The notes under the pieces: generated by a model | What the model was told of the DNA's origin: nothing | Database searches by the model: none | Seen by the model: the letters and a program-made list of their open reading frames with translations, nothing else | DNA from: Bacteroides stercorirosoris | GTDB taxonomy: Bacteria; Bacteroidota; Bacteroidia; Bacteroidales; Bacteroidaceae | Assembly: GCF_900142015.1 (NCBI RefSeq) | Contig: NZ_FQZN01000003.1 | Coordinates: forward strand, 124,001 to 188,000 | Direction of reading: 5' to 3' | Length of the DNA: 64,000 bases | Part shown: positions 32,332 through 41,478 of the stretch, piece after piece | Position numbering within the stretch: position 1 is the first letter of the stretch | Layout of the letters: every line of letters begins with the position of its first letter | Program-made: the position numbers and the translations under genes

Positions 32332-35079
32332 CTATTTCAACTTTGTTGCTTCTGAAACAGCTTTCAGCCTATATGTTTTCTTGTTTAGGCTGACGGTGCA
32401 GTCGGCAGATGCTGTATAGTGCCAGGTTCCGTTTTTATATTCCAGCAGTACATTGGCAGGAGTGGCCGACTTGATGATTATGTTAGGAGTACTCAACAAG
32501 GTACCGTTGCCCAAGAACAGCGTGCAGTCATTTCCTTGTTTGTTGCCCCATAACGCATAAGTGGCTTGTGCACTCATATTTCCGCTGGTGCATGTTTCTT
32601 CCGGGCGGTCGGAAGAAAGGATATAGTCGGTGCGTCCGTCTTTTTGTCTGACGCATACGCTGACGGCACTATTCTTATTTTTGCTGTTTACTTCGGGGAA
32701 GCTGACTTCGGAAATGCAGCCGGGTTCTTTCTGTGACGAGGGTTCGTAGACGGCTACGAACGGACGGTTCCAGGCTTCTCCTTTCTGTCGGGCTACGAAG
32801 GTCAGCGTAGGTTGCTCTTTTATGTTATAAGGCATACCCGGAGTGCGGCTCAAGCCTTCCGTCATGGGCGACAGGGCGGTGAAGACTTCCCGTTCGGCCT
32901 CTCCCTTCATCCAGAGATTCATGGAGATGTCATCGTTGTCGGGCATGTCGATGGTGAATGTGGCTTTGATGTCTTTATCGGTGGCGGCCGATTTCTTATC
33001 ATATATATAAGAATAGGCATACAGGTGGGCACCGGCAAAGGCTAACTCTTCCGTGGGTTGCAGGTTTAGGTCCGAGCCGTCGGCGGCGGTCAGGGTTAAT
33101 GTCTGTCCCAGGTTATGGTAGAAGTAATCGTGCATCTTGTCACCGCCCTGCTCTTTGCGGCTACGGAAGATGTCTACGTAATAACCGGTTTCGGGGCCGG
33201 TGGTGACGATACCCATCAGGCGGGTCTGGTCGGCGCGGCTTTCGGGTTCGCGGAAGTAGACATCACTGTAAGTGACGGGTGTGAATGCGCTGCCCGGTTC
33301 GGCGGGGGCGGGGAAGCTGGATTTCAGGTCGAAAGAGTGATTGCTCTTCATGACCGGATAACTGGAAATGCCGTCCACGCATACGGTGTTATGGCTGGGG
33401 AACTGGGAATAATATTCCAGATAATCCAGTCCGCTGTAACCGTAGAGGCCGATGCCTGCATCGGGGCCGAGAACATAGCCTTTTCCGTACAATTCCATGG
33501 ATATGCCGTTGGCGTGCATGTGGTTGCCTTCGCTTGCATTCAGAGAAATCATCAGGCTGTGGCGCGGATGCATACCGTTGCGCTGCATCAGCCAGGAGAC
33601 GTTGGGGGCATAGAAGAGGGGAGAAACGTAATCTTCTATCTTTCCGGCTTCTATGGCGGGGGTCAGCTCCAGCGGTTTGTCGTCAAAGAAGGAGTTGACG
33701 GAGACGCGTACATCCTTTTTCATCCCTGTCTCTTGTCCGGCATTGGGGTTGAAGCATTTCAGCATGGCGGTGAAGTAGTCTTCCTGCTCCTTCTTACCAT
33801 TATGTTGCGCATTCTGTATCAGGCGGGAGATGGGGGCGGTGTTCAGATAACCCGGGTGGGTGTCACCGAAGCCACATAACATCCGGTTGGGGAAGAGATA
33901 CTGCGGGGTGGCGGACACGGCTTTGGAAATGACGGGCAATGCCTTTACTAAATCAAAGTTCAGATTGCGGTCGAAGAGGGTGGCGAAGCTGGTGTAATCG
34001 TTCAGAACGACGTTGCAGTATCCGGGACATTCCGCCCAGATGCCGGTCTGAGGGTCGAAGCCATAATCGGCTAATTTAGTCAGACTCCATTGGCGGATAC
34101 TGGAACGGTTGAGCACATAGTCGATGTAATATTCACGCCCTTTACCATCGGCATATTGCTTATTGTTTTCCAGTATCATGCCAATATTCATGACATAGCG
34201 AGCCTGCATCAGGTTCCAGTTGTTGTGAGGAACACCGTTGGCAATGATATTGTCCGCCCATTTCTTGAAAGCTTCTGCGTATATATCCATTTTGTCAGTA
34301 TGCCGGGCATTCAGGTAGTCATACAGGAAATCGTAAAGGGGAACGATATCATAAAGAATATCTTCGTGAATAACCTCAAAAGAACTCATTCCTACCAGCG
34401 TTTGCTGATGGCCGTGGTTGAGGTCGATGGGAACATTCCGGTAATAGATGCCGGTCATATAGGTATCGAATACTCCGGCGGCGAGTTTTGCATATCTTTC
34501 TTCTCCGGTCAGCCAATAGAGAAAGGCGGCGTCACGGGCGATACCCATGATTTCACGGTTCAGGCTCTCTATGTTCCGTCCGGTCTTGGAGGGGTGTACG
34601 CTTTCCATCGGACGTCCGGGCAAGGCGTTGTTGCAGAAGGTGACGTTGCCGTCGGTGTCATCGTAGGGTACGACGTCTTCCAGTCGCGGGCGTCCGTGGG
34701 TGGCGAAGGTGCCGCGCGTACCTGTATATCTTACGGTGGGTGCCGGGGCTTTTTCACCTCCGGCATGGTCGAAGGTTTCACCTTTTATATATACGTCCGT
34801 GGCATGCGATTGCCAATACATGGCAAGGCGGGAGAGCAACCAATCCGGTTGGGCGTCTGTCAGGTTGGCGTAGATGTCCGTTCGTCTTTTCAACTTTTCA
34901 AATACATCTTTTGCCCAGGCTTCCGTCTTTATCAGATGGAGGGTTTCGCTTTTGCCGTTGGCATCCGTCAGATAGCGCGGGTGGCTGTCCGGTAACTGTT
35001 GTTGAAAGGTGATATGGCCTTTCTGCGCCTGCAATATTCCTGAAATGAAAAGGCATATCAATAAACTTACTACTCTCAT
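32332..35079 (-). CDS. Heparinase II/III-family polysaccharide lyase, 915 aa
   Basis: A signal peptide (MRVVSLLICLFISGILQAQ) is followed by an N-terminal alpha/alpha toroid (about 30-420), with AKLAAGVFDTYMTGIYYRN and VPHNNWNLMQARYVMNIGM carrying a likely catalytic Asn. The heparinase II/III-like beta domain contains SLNASEGNHMHANGISMELYGKGYVLGPDAGIG (about 515-547, His and Tyr candidates). A C-terminal beta-sandwich ends the protein. It lacks a lipobox, so it is probably periplasmic. Substrates in this fold include alginate, heparin, hyaluronan and other uronans. It leads the locus in the direction of transcription and complements the alginate-lyase-type enzyme, supporting a uronate-rich glycan target. 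Confidence 0.85.
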   Translation of the reverse strand: MRVVSLLICLFISGILQAQKGHITFQQQLPDSHPRYLTDANGKSETLHLIKTEAWAKDVFEKLKRRTDIYANLTDAQPDWLLSRLAMYWQSHATDVYIKGETFDHAGGEKAPAPTVRYTGTRGTFATHGRPRLEDVVPYDDTDGNVTFCNNALPGRPMESVHPSKTGRNIESLNREIMGIARDAAFLYWLTGEERYAKLAAGVFDTYMTGIYYRNVPIDLNHGHQQTLVGMSSFEVIHEDILYDIVPLYDFLYDYLNARHTDKMDIYAEAFKKWADNIIANGVPHNNWNLMQARYVMNIGMILENNKQYADGKGREYYIDYVLNRSSIRQWSLTKLADYGFDPQTGIWAECPGYCNVVLNDYTSFATLFDRNLNFDLVKALPVISKAVSATPQYLFPNRMLCGFGDTHPGYLNTAPISRLIQNAQHNGKKEQEDYFTAMLKCFNPNAGQETGMKKDVRVSVNSFFDDKPLELTPAIEAGKIEDYVSPLFYAPNVSWLMQRNGMHPRHSLMISLNASEGNHMHANGISMELYGKGYVLGPDAGIGLYGYSGLDYLEYYSQFPSHNTVCVDGISSYPVMKSNHSFDLKSSFPAPAEPGSAFTPVTYSDVYFREPESRADQTRLMGIVTTGPETGYYVDIFRSRKEQGGDKMHDYFYHNLGQTLTLTAADGSDLNLQPTEELAFAGAHLYAYSYIYDKKSAATDKDIKATFTIDMPDNDDISMNLWMKGEAEREVFTALSPMTEGLSRTPGMPYNIKEQPTLTFVARQKGEAWNRPFVAVYEPSSQKEPGCISEVSFPEVNSKNKNSAVSVCVRQKDGRTDYILSSDRPEETCTSGNMSAQATYALWGNKQGNDCTLFLGNGTLLSTPNIIIKSATPANVLLEYKNGTWHYTASADCTVSLNKKTYRLKAVSEATKLK

Positions 35080-35179
35080 ATTCTATAATTACATTAAGTG
35101 TTTATTGAAGATATACGGATGAGACTTAACTTTTACTCAATGGAACTATGTAAAGATAGCGCAAGACACTAATAAAATA

Positions 35180-35223
35180 GTAATCTTTATTACACTTTTT
35201 ATAAAATAAAGCCGCTACTTTTG
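35180..35223 (+). promoter_or_regulatory. nrfH promoter with Crp/Fnr-type dyad
   Basis: TACTTTTG at 35216-35223 fits the -7 consensus. GTAAT-CTTT-ATTAC (35180-35193) is a dyad with a 4-nt spacer, the spacing of FNR-type sites. Its centre lies about 42 bp before the expected transcription start, the class II activator position. Regulator identity is inferred; two Crp/Fnr genes lie in the same cluster. Confidence 0.5.
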
Positions 35224-35241
35224 TGAAAAATACTTTTTCCT

Positions 35242-35832
35242 ATGAAGAAATTGTCATTTATAAACAGGTTTTTACCTTCGTACAAATGGAAAGTGGCTGC
35301 AATAATTATCTGCGGTATTGTGGTAGGCGGGGGAGGTTTGTTCATGTATCTGCTGCGGGCGCATACCTATCTGGGGGATGATCCGTCGGCATGCGTGAAC
35401 TGCCACATCATGGCACCTTATTATGCCACTTGGTTTCACAGCTCGCATAGTCGTGATGCCACTTGTAATGATTGTCATGTTCCTCATGAGAACGCCGTCA
35501 AGAAATGGACGTTCAAAGGGATGGACGGTATGAAGCACGTGGCGGCTTTTCTCACCAAGAGCGAGCCGCAGGTTATCAAGGCTCATGCGGCCAGTTCGGA
35601 GGTAATCATGAACAACTGCATCCGTTGCCATACGCAACTGAACACGGAGTTCGTGAAGACCGGGAAGATAGACTACATGATGTCTCAGGTGGGAGAGGGC
35701 AAGGCTTGCTGGGACTGCCACCGCGATGTGCCGCATGGTGGAAAGAACTCATTGTCGGCTACGCCCAATGCGTTGGTTCCTTATCCCGAGTCGCCCGTGC
35801 CGGAGTGGCTGCAAAAGATGCTGAAGAAATAA
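35242..35832 (+). CDS. nrfH: NrfH, tetraheme quinol dehydrogenase subunit, 196 aa
   Basis: NapC/NirT/NrfH-family membrane cytochrome that passes electrons from menaquinol to NrfA. One N-terminal transmembrane helix (about 17-38, WKVAAIIICGIVVGGGGLFM) precedes four heme motifs: CVNCH (51-55), CNDCH, CIRCH and CWDCH. The Met in CHIMAPYY fits the unusual proximal ligation of NrfH heme 1. The start ATG follows the TACTTTTG promoter by 18 bp. It is the first gene of the nrfHA-resB-ccsA-porin cluster. Confidence 0.95.
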   Translation: MKKLSFINRFLPSYKWKVAAIIICGIVVGGGGLFMYLLRAHTYLGDDPSACVNCHIMAPYYATWFHSSHSRDATCNDCHVPHENAVKKWTFKGMDGMKHVAAFLTKSEPQVIKAHAASSEVIMNNCIRCHTQLNTEFVKTGKIDYMMSQVGEGKACWDCHRDVPHGGKNSLSATPNALVPYPESPVPEWLQKMLKK

Positions 35833-35859
35833 TGAAAATGAAATAAAATCAATATACGT

Positions 35860-37341
35860 ATGGAAAAGAAATTGAAATCATGGCAAGGCTGGCTGCTGTT
35901 CGGCGGTTCGATGGTGGTCGTGTTTGTATTAGGATTATGTGTTTCCGCACTGACAGAGCGACGGGCGGAACTGGCAAGCGTGTTCAATAACCGCAAGACC
36001 GTCATTACAGGCATCGAAGCCCGTAATGAAGTCTTTAAAGATGATTTCCCCCGTGAATATCAGACCTGGACGGAGACGGCAAAGACTGATTTCCAAAGCG
36101 AGTTCAACGGAAACATTGCCGTTGATGTGTTGGAGCAACGTCCCGAAATGGTAGTTTTGTGGGCGGGATATGCTTTCTCTAAAGATTATTCCACTCCCCG
36201 CGGACACATGCATGCGATTGAAGACATCACGGCAAGCCTCCGTACGGGTGCGCCTGCCACGGCGGAAGACGGCCCGCAGCCCTCTACTTGTTGGACGTGC
36301 AAGAGTCCGGATGTTCCCCGCATGATGGAAGCCGTTGGTGTGGATGCTTTCTATAATAATAAGTGGGGCGCTATGGGTTCTGAAATAGTGAATCCTATCG
36401 GATGCGCCGATTGCCATGAACCGGAGAATATGAATCTGCATATCAGCCGTCCGGCTTTGATGGAGGCTTTCGCACGCCAGGGAAGGGACATCACGAAAGC
36501 TACTCCGCAGGAAATGCGTTCGCTGGTATGTGCGCAGTGCCATGTGGAATATTACTTCAAGGGGGATGGCAAATATCTGACTTTCCCCTGGGATAAAGGC
36601 TTCACAGTGGAAGATATGGAGGCTTATTATGATAATGAAGGTTTCTATGACTATATTCATAAGTTGAGCCGCGCACCGATACTGAAAGCACAGCATCCCG
36701 ATTATGAAATTGCCCAGATGGGTATTCATGGGCAGAGAGGTGTCTCTTGTGCCGATTGTCACATGCCTTATAAAAGTGAGGGGGGCGTGAAGTTCAGCGA
36801 CCATCACATACAAAGCCCGTTGGCGATGATTGACCGCACTTGTCAGACTTGCCACCGTGAGAGTGAGGCAACATTGCGTAATAATGTGTACGAGCGTCAG
36901 CGTAAGGCTAACGAAATCCGTAATCGCCTGGAGCAGGAACTTGCCAAAGCTCACATCGAGGCTAAGTTTGCCTGGGACAAAGGGGCTACGGACGACCAAA
37001 TGAAGGATGTACTTGCCCTTATCCGCCAGGCTCAGTGGCGTTGGGATTTTGGTGTGGCTTCTCACGGTGGCTCGTTCCATGCTCCGCAGGAAATCCAGCG
37101 TATCCTTTCGCACGGACTGGACAAGGCTATGCAGGCCCGTCTGGCTGTATCGAAAGTACTGGCCAAACACGGCTATACGGATGATGTGCCCATGCCGGAC
37201 ATCTCTACTAAGGACAAGGCACAACGCTATATCGGCCTGGATATGGATGCGGAAAGAGCTGCTAAGGACAAGTTCCTGAAGACCACCGTACCCGCCTGGT
37301 TGGAGAAAGCAAAAGCTAACGGTCGTCTGGCTCAGAAATAA
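35860..37341 (+). CDS. nrfA: NrfA, ammonia-forming cytochrome c nitrite reductase, 493 aa
   Basis: Periplasmic pentaheme enzyme that reduces nitrite to ammonium with six electrons. The active-site heme has the distinctive Lys-ligated motif CWTCK (144-148). Four CxxCH motifs follow: CADCH, CAQCH, CADCH and CQTCH. The active-site region QRGVSCADCHMPYKSEGG is typical. An N-terminal hydrophobic segment (about 10-32) serves as signal or anchor. It follows nrfH by 27 bp, forming the NrfHA complex. Confidence 0.97.
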   Translation: MEKKLKSWQGWLLFGGSMVVVFVLGLCVSALTERRAELASVFNNRKTVITGIEARNEVFKDDFPREYQTWTETAKTDFQSEFNGNIAVDVLEQRPEMVVLWAGYAFSKDYSTPRGHMHAIEDITASLRTGAPATAEDGPQPSTCWTCKSPDVPRMMEAVGVDAFYNNKWGAMGSEIVNPIGCADCHEPENMNLHISRPALMEAFARQGRDITKATPQEMRSLVCAQCHVEYYFKGDGKYLTFPWDKGFTVEDMEAYYDNEGFYDYIHKLSRAPILKAQHPDYEIAQMGIHGQRGVSCADCHMPYKSEGGVKFSDHHIQSPLAMIDRTCQTCHRESEATLRNNVYERQRKANEIRNRLEQELAKAHIEAKFAWDKGATDDQMKDVLALIRQAQWRWDFGVASHGGSFHAPQEIQRILSHGLDKAMQARLAVSKVLAKHGYTDDVPMPDISTKDKAQRYIGLDMDAERAAKDKFLKTTVPAWLEKAKANGRLAQK

Positions 37342-37352
37342 GAAAGAGGCAT

Positions 37353-38585
37353 ATGTGGAACAGACCGTGGGGATATAAAGAAGGCTGCTTGATTGGCGCA
37401 GGTCTGCTTATAACAGGTCTGCTATTGCAGGTGACTATAGGCGAAATAAACTGGAGTTTGTTCGCTTACCCGGTGAACATCATTGTATTGGTGGTGTATC
37501 TGGGTGGGATAGTAGCTATGCATTGCCTGCGCAAGCGTGTTTATTTCTTTGGATGGATGAGTCATTATACGGCGGCGGTGTCTTCCCTTCTGTGGGTGGC
37601 GGGCATTACGGTGGTGATGGGACTTATTCGCCAAGCACCTTCCGGCCATCCGGCGGATGTGTTAGGCTTCTCGCGGATGCTTTCGGCATGGCCTTTTGTA
37701 TTGCTCTATATATGGTTGGTGACGGTGTTGGGACTGACTACGCTCCGTGCAGGATTTCCTTTCAGGTGGAAGAAGCTCTCTTTTCTGCTGAATCATGCCG
37801 GGCTGTTCATTGCTTTGGTTACGGCCACGTTAGGCAACGCCGATATGCACAGGCTGCGGATGACTACCCGTATAGACAATGCCGAGTGGCGGGCAACCGA
37901 TGAACACGGCAAGTTGATAGAACTTCCACTCGCCATCGAGTTGAAAGACTTCACGATTGACGAATATCCTCCGAAACTGATGCTGATTGACAACGAAACA
38001 GGACGCACATTACCCGAAAAAACACCGGAACATCTGTTGCTGGAAGAAGGCGTGACGGACGGGCAATTGGCTGATTGGTTGATATCCATCCGGCAGACTA
38101 TTCCGTGGGCAGCCTCCGTTGCTACGGAAGATACATTGAAATTTACCGAATTCCATTCCGTAGGTGCCACGTATGCCGTTTACCTGCAAGCTCTGAACAA
38201 GAAGACGAAAGCTGCGAAAGAAGGTTGGGTGAGTTGCGGCAGTTTCATTTTCCCTTATAAGGCATTGCGCCTTGACTCATTGACAAGCCTTATCATGCCG
38301 GAGCGTGAGCCGCAACGCTTTGCATCGACAGTGAAAGTCTATACGGAAGACGGCAAGCAAGTGGAAGATACGATTGCAGTGAACCACCCCCTGAATGTGG
38401 CGGGATGGAATATTTACCAATTGAGTTATGATGACACGAAGGGACGCTGGAGCGACATCAGTGTTTTCGAGTTGGTTCGCGACCCGTGGTTGCCGGCTGT
38501 TTACACAGGTATCGTTATGATGATGCTCGGCGCTGTCTGTCTGTTTATTAACGCACAAAAGAGAAAAGAGGAGGACACTGAATGA
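37353..38585 (+). CDS. resB: ResB-like cytochrome c biogenesis protein, 410 aa
   Basis: System II cytochrome c maturation subunit that works with CcsA to move and attach heme outside the cytoplasmic membrane. Hydrophobic segments lie around residues 12-30, 38-55, 70-90 and 110-130 (FVLLYIWLVTVLGLTTL). A long periplasmic domain follows (about 170-365), and a last membrane helix lies near 375-398 (PAVYTGIVMMMLGAVCLFI). It overlaps ccsA by 4 bp. Its presence next to nrfHA fits a dedicated assembly system for multiheme NrfA, including the CxxCK heme. Confidence 0.85.
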   Translation: MWNRPWGYKEGCLIGAGLLITGLLLQVTIGEINWSLFAYPVNIIVLVVYLGGIVAMHCLRKRVYFFGWMSHYTAAVSSLLWVAGITVVMGLIRQAPSGHPADVLGFSRMLSAWPFVLLYIWLVTVLGLTTLRAGFPFRWKKLSFLLNHAGLFIALVTATLGNADMHRLRMTTRIDNAEWRATDEHGKLIELPLAIELKDFTIDEYPPKLMLIDNETGRTLPEKTPEHLLLEEGVTDGQLADWLISIRQTIPWAASVATEDTLKFTEFHSVGATYAVYLQALNKKTKAAKEGWVSCGSFIFPYKALRLDSLTSLIMPEREPQRFASTVKVYTEDGKQVEDTIAVNHPLNVAGWNIYQLSYDDTKGRWSDISVFELVRDPWLPAVYTGIVMMMLGAVCLFINAQKRKEEDTE

Positions 38586-39373
38586 CGTGGGATTATTTTG
38601 TACCGTTTGCCATTGCTGCCCTGCACTTCTGGGGCTTCGGCGCTTTTGCCGCCTGGCGTGGGAGGAAACCGGCGATAGTAGGCGGGCTTACTCTGATAGG
38701 ACTTGCCATCTTCTTTTGCTTCATTGTGGGTATGTGGAGTTCACTGGAACGCCCGCCTATGCGGACGATGGGGGAGACCCGCCTGTGGTATTCTTTCTTT
38801 CTTCCGTTGGCCGGACTTATCACTTATAGTCGCTGGAGGTATAAGTGGATACTTAGTTTCAGTTTTATCCTGTCGCTGGTATTTATCTGTATCAATATCT
38901 TCAAACCGGAGATACACAACAAAACCCTGATGCCTGCTTTGCAAAGTCCGTGGTTTACGCCGCACGTCATAGTGTATATGTTTGCTTATGCCATGTTGGG
39001 AGCGGCTGCGGTGATGGCCATCTATCTGCTATGGTTCAAGAAGAAACCGATTGAGAGCCGGGAAATGGACTTGTGCGATAACCTGACTTACGTAGGTCTG
39101 GCATTTATGACTTTGGGCATGCTTTCGGGCGCTGTGTGGGCTAAGGAGGCTTGGGGACATTACTGGTCGTGGGACCCGAAAGAAACATGGGCGGCTGCCA
39201 CCTGGTTCTCTTACCTTATATATGTACATTTCCGTCTCGGCAAACCGCTACTGCATCGCAGGGCTTTAATTCTACTTCTGATATCATTTGTATTACTGCA
39301 AATGTGCTGGTATGGCATCAACTACCTGCCTTCCGCACAGGGAGCAAGTATTCATACTTATAATTTAAACTGA
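38582..39373 (+). CDS. ccsA: CcsA/ResC heme lyase, 263 aa
   Basis: Integral membrane heme-handling protein with the tryptophan-rich WWD motif (EAWGHYWSWDPKETWAAATW, around residues 196-215) that presents heme to apocytochromes. About seven to eight hydrophobic helices. It overlaps resB by 4 bp, so the two are translationally coupled. With ResB it forms the system II synthase for NrfH/NrfA hemes. Confidence 0.93.
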   Translation: MTWDYFVPFAIAALHFWGFGAFAAWRGRKPAIVGGLTLIGLAIFFCFIVGMWSSLERPPMRTMGETRLWYSFFLPLAGLITYSRWRYKWILSFSFILSLVFICINIFKPEIHNKTLMPALQSPWFTPHVIVYMFAYAMLGAAAVMAIYLLWFKKKPIESREMDLCDNLTYVGLAFMTLGMLSGAVWAKEAWGHYWSWDPKETWAAATWFSYLIYVHFRLGKPLLHRRALILLLISFVLLQMCWYGINYLPSAQGASIHTYNLN

Positions 39374-39381
39374 TAATCATT

Positions 39382-40674
39382 ATGAAAACTACTTATTGGG
39401 CAATGCTTCTCATGCTTTTGCCAAGCATGGCGTATACGCAAACTACAGAAAAAGAGAATGATTTTTCAATGTCTATCCAAATCAGACCCCGCGCGGAGTA
39501 TCGTAACGGTGCTTTGGTTCCCCGCAATGAAGGGGAGGAGCCTGCGGGTTTCATCAACAACCGTGCACGCCTCTCTATGGAGTACAAGCGTTCCGACTTG
39601 CAGATGAAAATCTCTGCACAGCACGTCGGTGTATGGGGACAAGACCCTCAGATTGACAAGAACGGCCGTTTCATTATGAACGAGGCATGGGCCAAACTGA
39701 ACTTCGGCAAAGGTTTCTTTGCCCGACTGGGACGTCAAAGCCTTGTTTATGATGACGAGCGTATTTTGGGAGGATTGGACTGGAACATAGCCGGACGCTA
39801 CCATGATGCATTGAAACTGGGGTATGCCAACCCCAACAATCAACTGCATCTTATTCTTGCCTTCAATCAGAATGATGAGACTAAAATAGGCGGTACCTAC
39901 TATCAGCAAAACGGCGCGCAGCCCTATAAGAATATGCAGACGTTCTGGTATCATTATTTCTCCAGCTATACTTCTTTCGATGCATCTTTATTGTTCATGA
40001 ATCTGGGGTTGGAAACCGGTGATGCCGCTACTAAAGAATCTCACACCCGTTATCTGCAAACGATGGGAACTTATATAACCTGCAAGATAAACGTATGGGA
40101 TGTAATCGGAGCCTTCTATTATCAGACGGGCAAGAACCAAAATGTGCAGAAAGTATCCGCTTTTATGGCAAGCCTGCAAGTGGCTTATGCTTTCGCATCG
40201 AGCAGCCTTGAACCTACTTGGACGATAGTGGCAAGCGCCGATTATCTGAGTGGCAACAGCGGTGGTAGCGATAAATATAAAGCCTTCAACCCTCTGTATG
40301 GCACGCACCATAAATTCTATGGTGCCATGGATTATTTCTATGCTTCCGACTTTGTATCCGGGTATGCTCCCGGTTTGTTTGACAAGCGTCTGGGCGTTCG
40401 TTTCCGTGCTTCCGATAAGGTGGATATGGACTTGAACTATCATCACTTCTCTACAGCGGCAAAATTATCGGGCTTGAAGAAAGCATTAGGTTCGGAAATG
40501 GATTACCAGATCAACTGGTCGGTGATGAAAGATGTGAAACTCTCTGCCGGATATTCTATTATGCGCGGAACAGAGACTATGGACGTAGTGAAAGGCGGTA
40601 ATCACAAAAGCTGGCAAGACTGGGGCTGGGTTTCAGTAAATATCAATCCCCGTGTATTGTTTGTAAAGTGGTAA
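39382..40674 (+). CDS. Outer-membrane porin, alginate-export-like barrel, 430 aa
   Basis: A signal peptide (MKTTYWAMLLMLLPSMAYTQ) is followed by a beta-barrel with alternating aromatic strands (FSMSIQIRPRAEYRNGAL, LSMEYKRSDLQMKISAQHVGVWG, FFARLGRQSLVYDDERILGG), ending in WVSVNINPRVLFVKW. The pattern matches alginate_exp-type channels, which in Bacteroidetes are not limited to alginate. It starts 8 bp after ccsA, so it belongs to the nrf operon and may admit nitrite or another anion. Confidence 0.8.
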   Translation: MKTTYWAMLLMLLPSMAYTQTTEKENDFSMSIQIRPRAEYRNGALVPRNEGEEPAGFINNRARLSMEYKRSDLQMKISAQHVGVWGQDPQIDKNGRFIMNEAWAKLNFGKGFFARLGRQSLVYDDERILGGLDWNIAGRYHDALKLGYANPNNQLHLILAFNQNDETKIGGTYYQQNGAQPYKNMQTFWYHYFSSYTSFDASLLFMNLGLETGDAATKESHTRYLQTMGTYITCKINVWDVIGAFYYQTGKNQNVQKVSAFMASLQVAYAFASSSLEPTWTIVASADYLSGNSGGSDKYKAFNPLYGTHHKFYGAMDYFYASDFVSGYAPGLFDKRLGVRFRASDKVDMDLNYHHFSTAAKLSGLKKALGSEMDYQINWSVMKDVKLSAGYSIMRGTETMDVVKGGNHKSWQDWGWVSVNINPRVLFVKW

Positions 40675-40689
40675 GATAATATAGAATGA

Positions 40690-40721
40690 AAGTACGTATA
40701 GGAGGTATCTTATACGTACTT
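40690..40721. terminator. Bidirectional terminator between the porin and a crp-like gene
   Basis: AAGTACGTATA (40690-40700) pairs with TATACGTACTT (40711-40721), loop 10 nt, with TTTTCTAA after it on the plus strand. It overlaps the last codons of the convergent crp-like gene. Confidence 0.7.
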
Positions 40722-41399
40722 TTCTAATAATGCTTCATCCAGAATCCGTACTGTTTTTCCTTCCATTTCTATAATTCTTTCCTTTATCATCTTATTGATT
40801 TCCTTCGACAGTGCCGGGCGGGTTACGTTCAGATATTCGGCAAGTGTGGCCTGGTTATGTATAATGTTGACCGTCGTAGTATTCTTTTTCCTGTGTTCCA
40901 ACAGATAGACTACAAAGCGTTCCCGTACAGTTTTCCGTGAAAGCGTTTTCAGGCGCGTTACTGTACAGACATTGCAATTCCCCGTGATACAAAGGAAATT
41001 ATGCAATATCTTCGGCTCCTGGCTAATCAACTTAAACATGGACTCTTTGCTGGCGGTAAAGAGAATGCCATCTTCTATTGCCGTGAATGTAGCTGGTAAT
41101 ACTCCGTCAGTACTGAACAGGTGTGGAGTGGCGAATGCCCGTGCGGCTATGATGTATTCTATCATGACCTCATTTCCCAGTCCGTCAATGATATCCACGC
41201 GCAGTTTTCCTTCCAGCAATACATATAGCTTTTTGCAGAGTGTGCCTTGGGTGGCGATTATATCTTTCTTGTTGATTTCATACAATGAGATGTCGAGTTT
41301 GTCGAGCAATGAGTGCTTGATGTTCAAGGGTAGGTCCCGGAACAGGGGTATCTGGAACAGTAACTCTTGATGCTTATCGGTTAAAGTGATTTTCTTCAT
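40710..41399 (-). CDS. Crp/Fnr-family regulator 1, 229 aa
   Basis: A cyclic-nucleotide-binding-like beta-roll (about 20-130, IIATQGTLCKKLYVLLEGKLRVDI) and a C-terminal HTH (about 165-225, NQATLAEYLNVTRPALSKEINKM). No Cys cluster of classical FNR is present at the N-terminus; a CITGNCNVC stretch lies in the dimer-helix region (around residue 140), an unusual place for possible metal or redox sensing. It is convergent with the nrf operon and close to hcp, suggesting control of nitrogen-oxide metabolism. Confidence 0.88.
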   Translation of the reverse strand: MKKITLTDKHQELLFQIPLFRDLPLNIKHSLLDKLDISLYEINKKDIIATQGTLCKKLYVLLEGKLRVDIIDGLGNEVMIEYIIAARAFATPHLFSTDGVLPATFTAIEDGILFTASKESMFKLISQEPKILHNFLCITGNCNVCTVTRLKTLSRKTVRERFVVYLLEHRKKNTTTVNIIHNQATLAEYLNVTRPALSKEINKMIKERIIEMEGKTVRILDEALLEKYV

Positions 41400-41422
41400 T
41401 GGGAATTAGATGTTTGGTTGTG

Positions 41423-41430
41423 CAAATATA
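41423..41430 (-). promoter_or_regulatory. -7 box TATATTTG for Crp/Fnr regulator 1
   Basis: The minus strand reads TATATTTG about 24 nt before the start at 41399. Confidence 0.55.
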
Positions 41431-41478
41431 AGAATTATATGCAAATGCCGTGCAATGTAAAGGTAAGAATTCTTGAAC

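Noticed and set aside
35935..37224. 429-codon minus-strand frame opposite nrfA
   Set aside because: Shadow; nrfA has five heme motifs and clear operon context.
39382..40674. Alginate exporter assignment for the porin
   Set aside because: Position in the nrf operon and the breadth of the family argue against an alginate-specific role.
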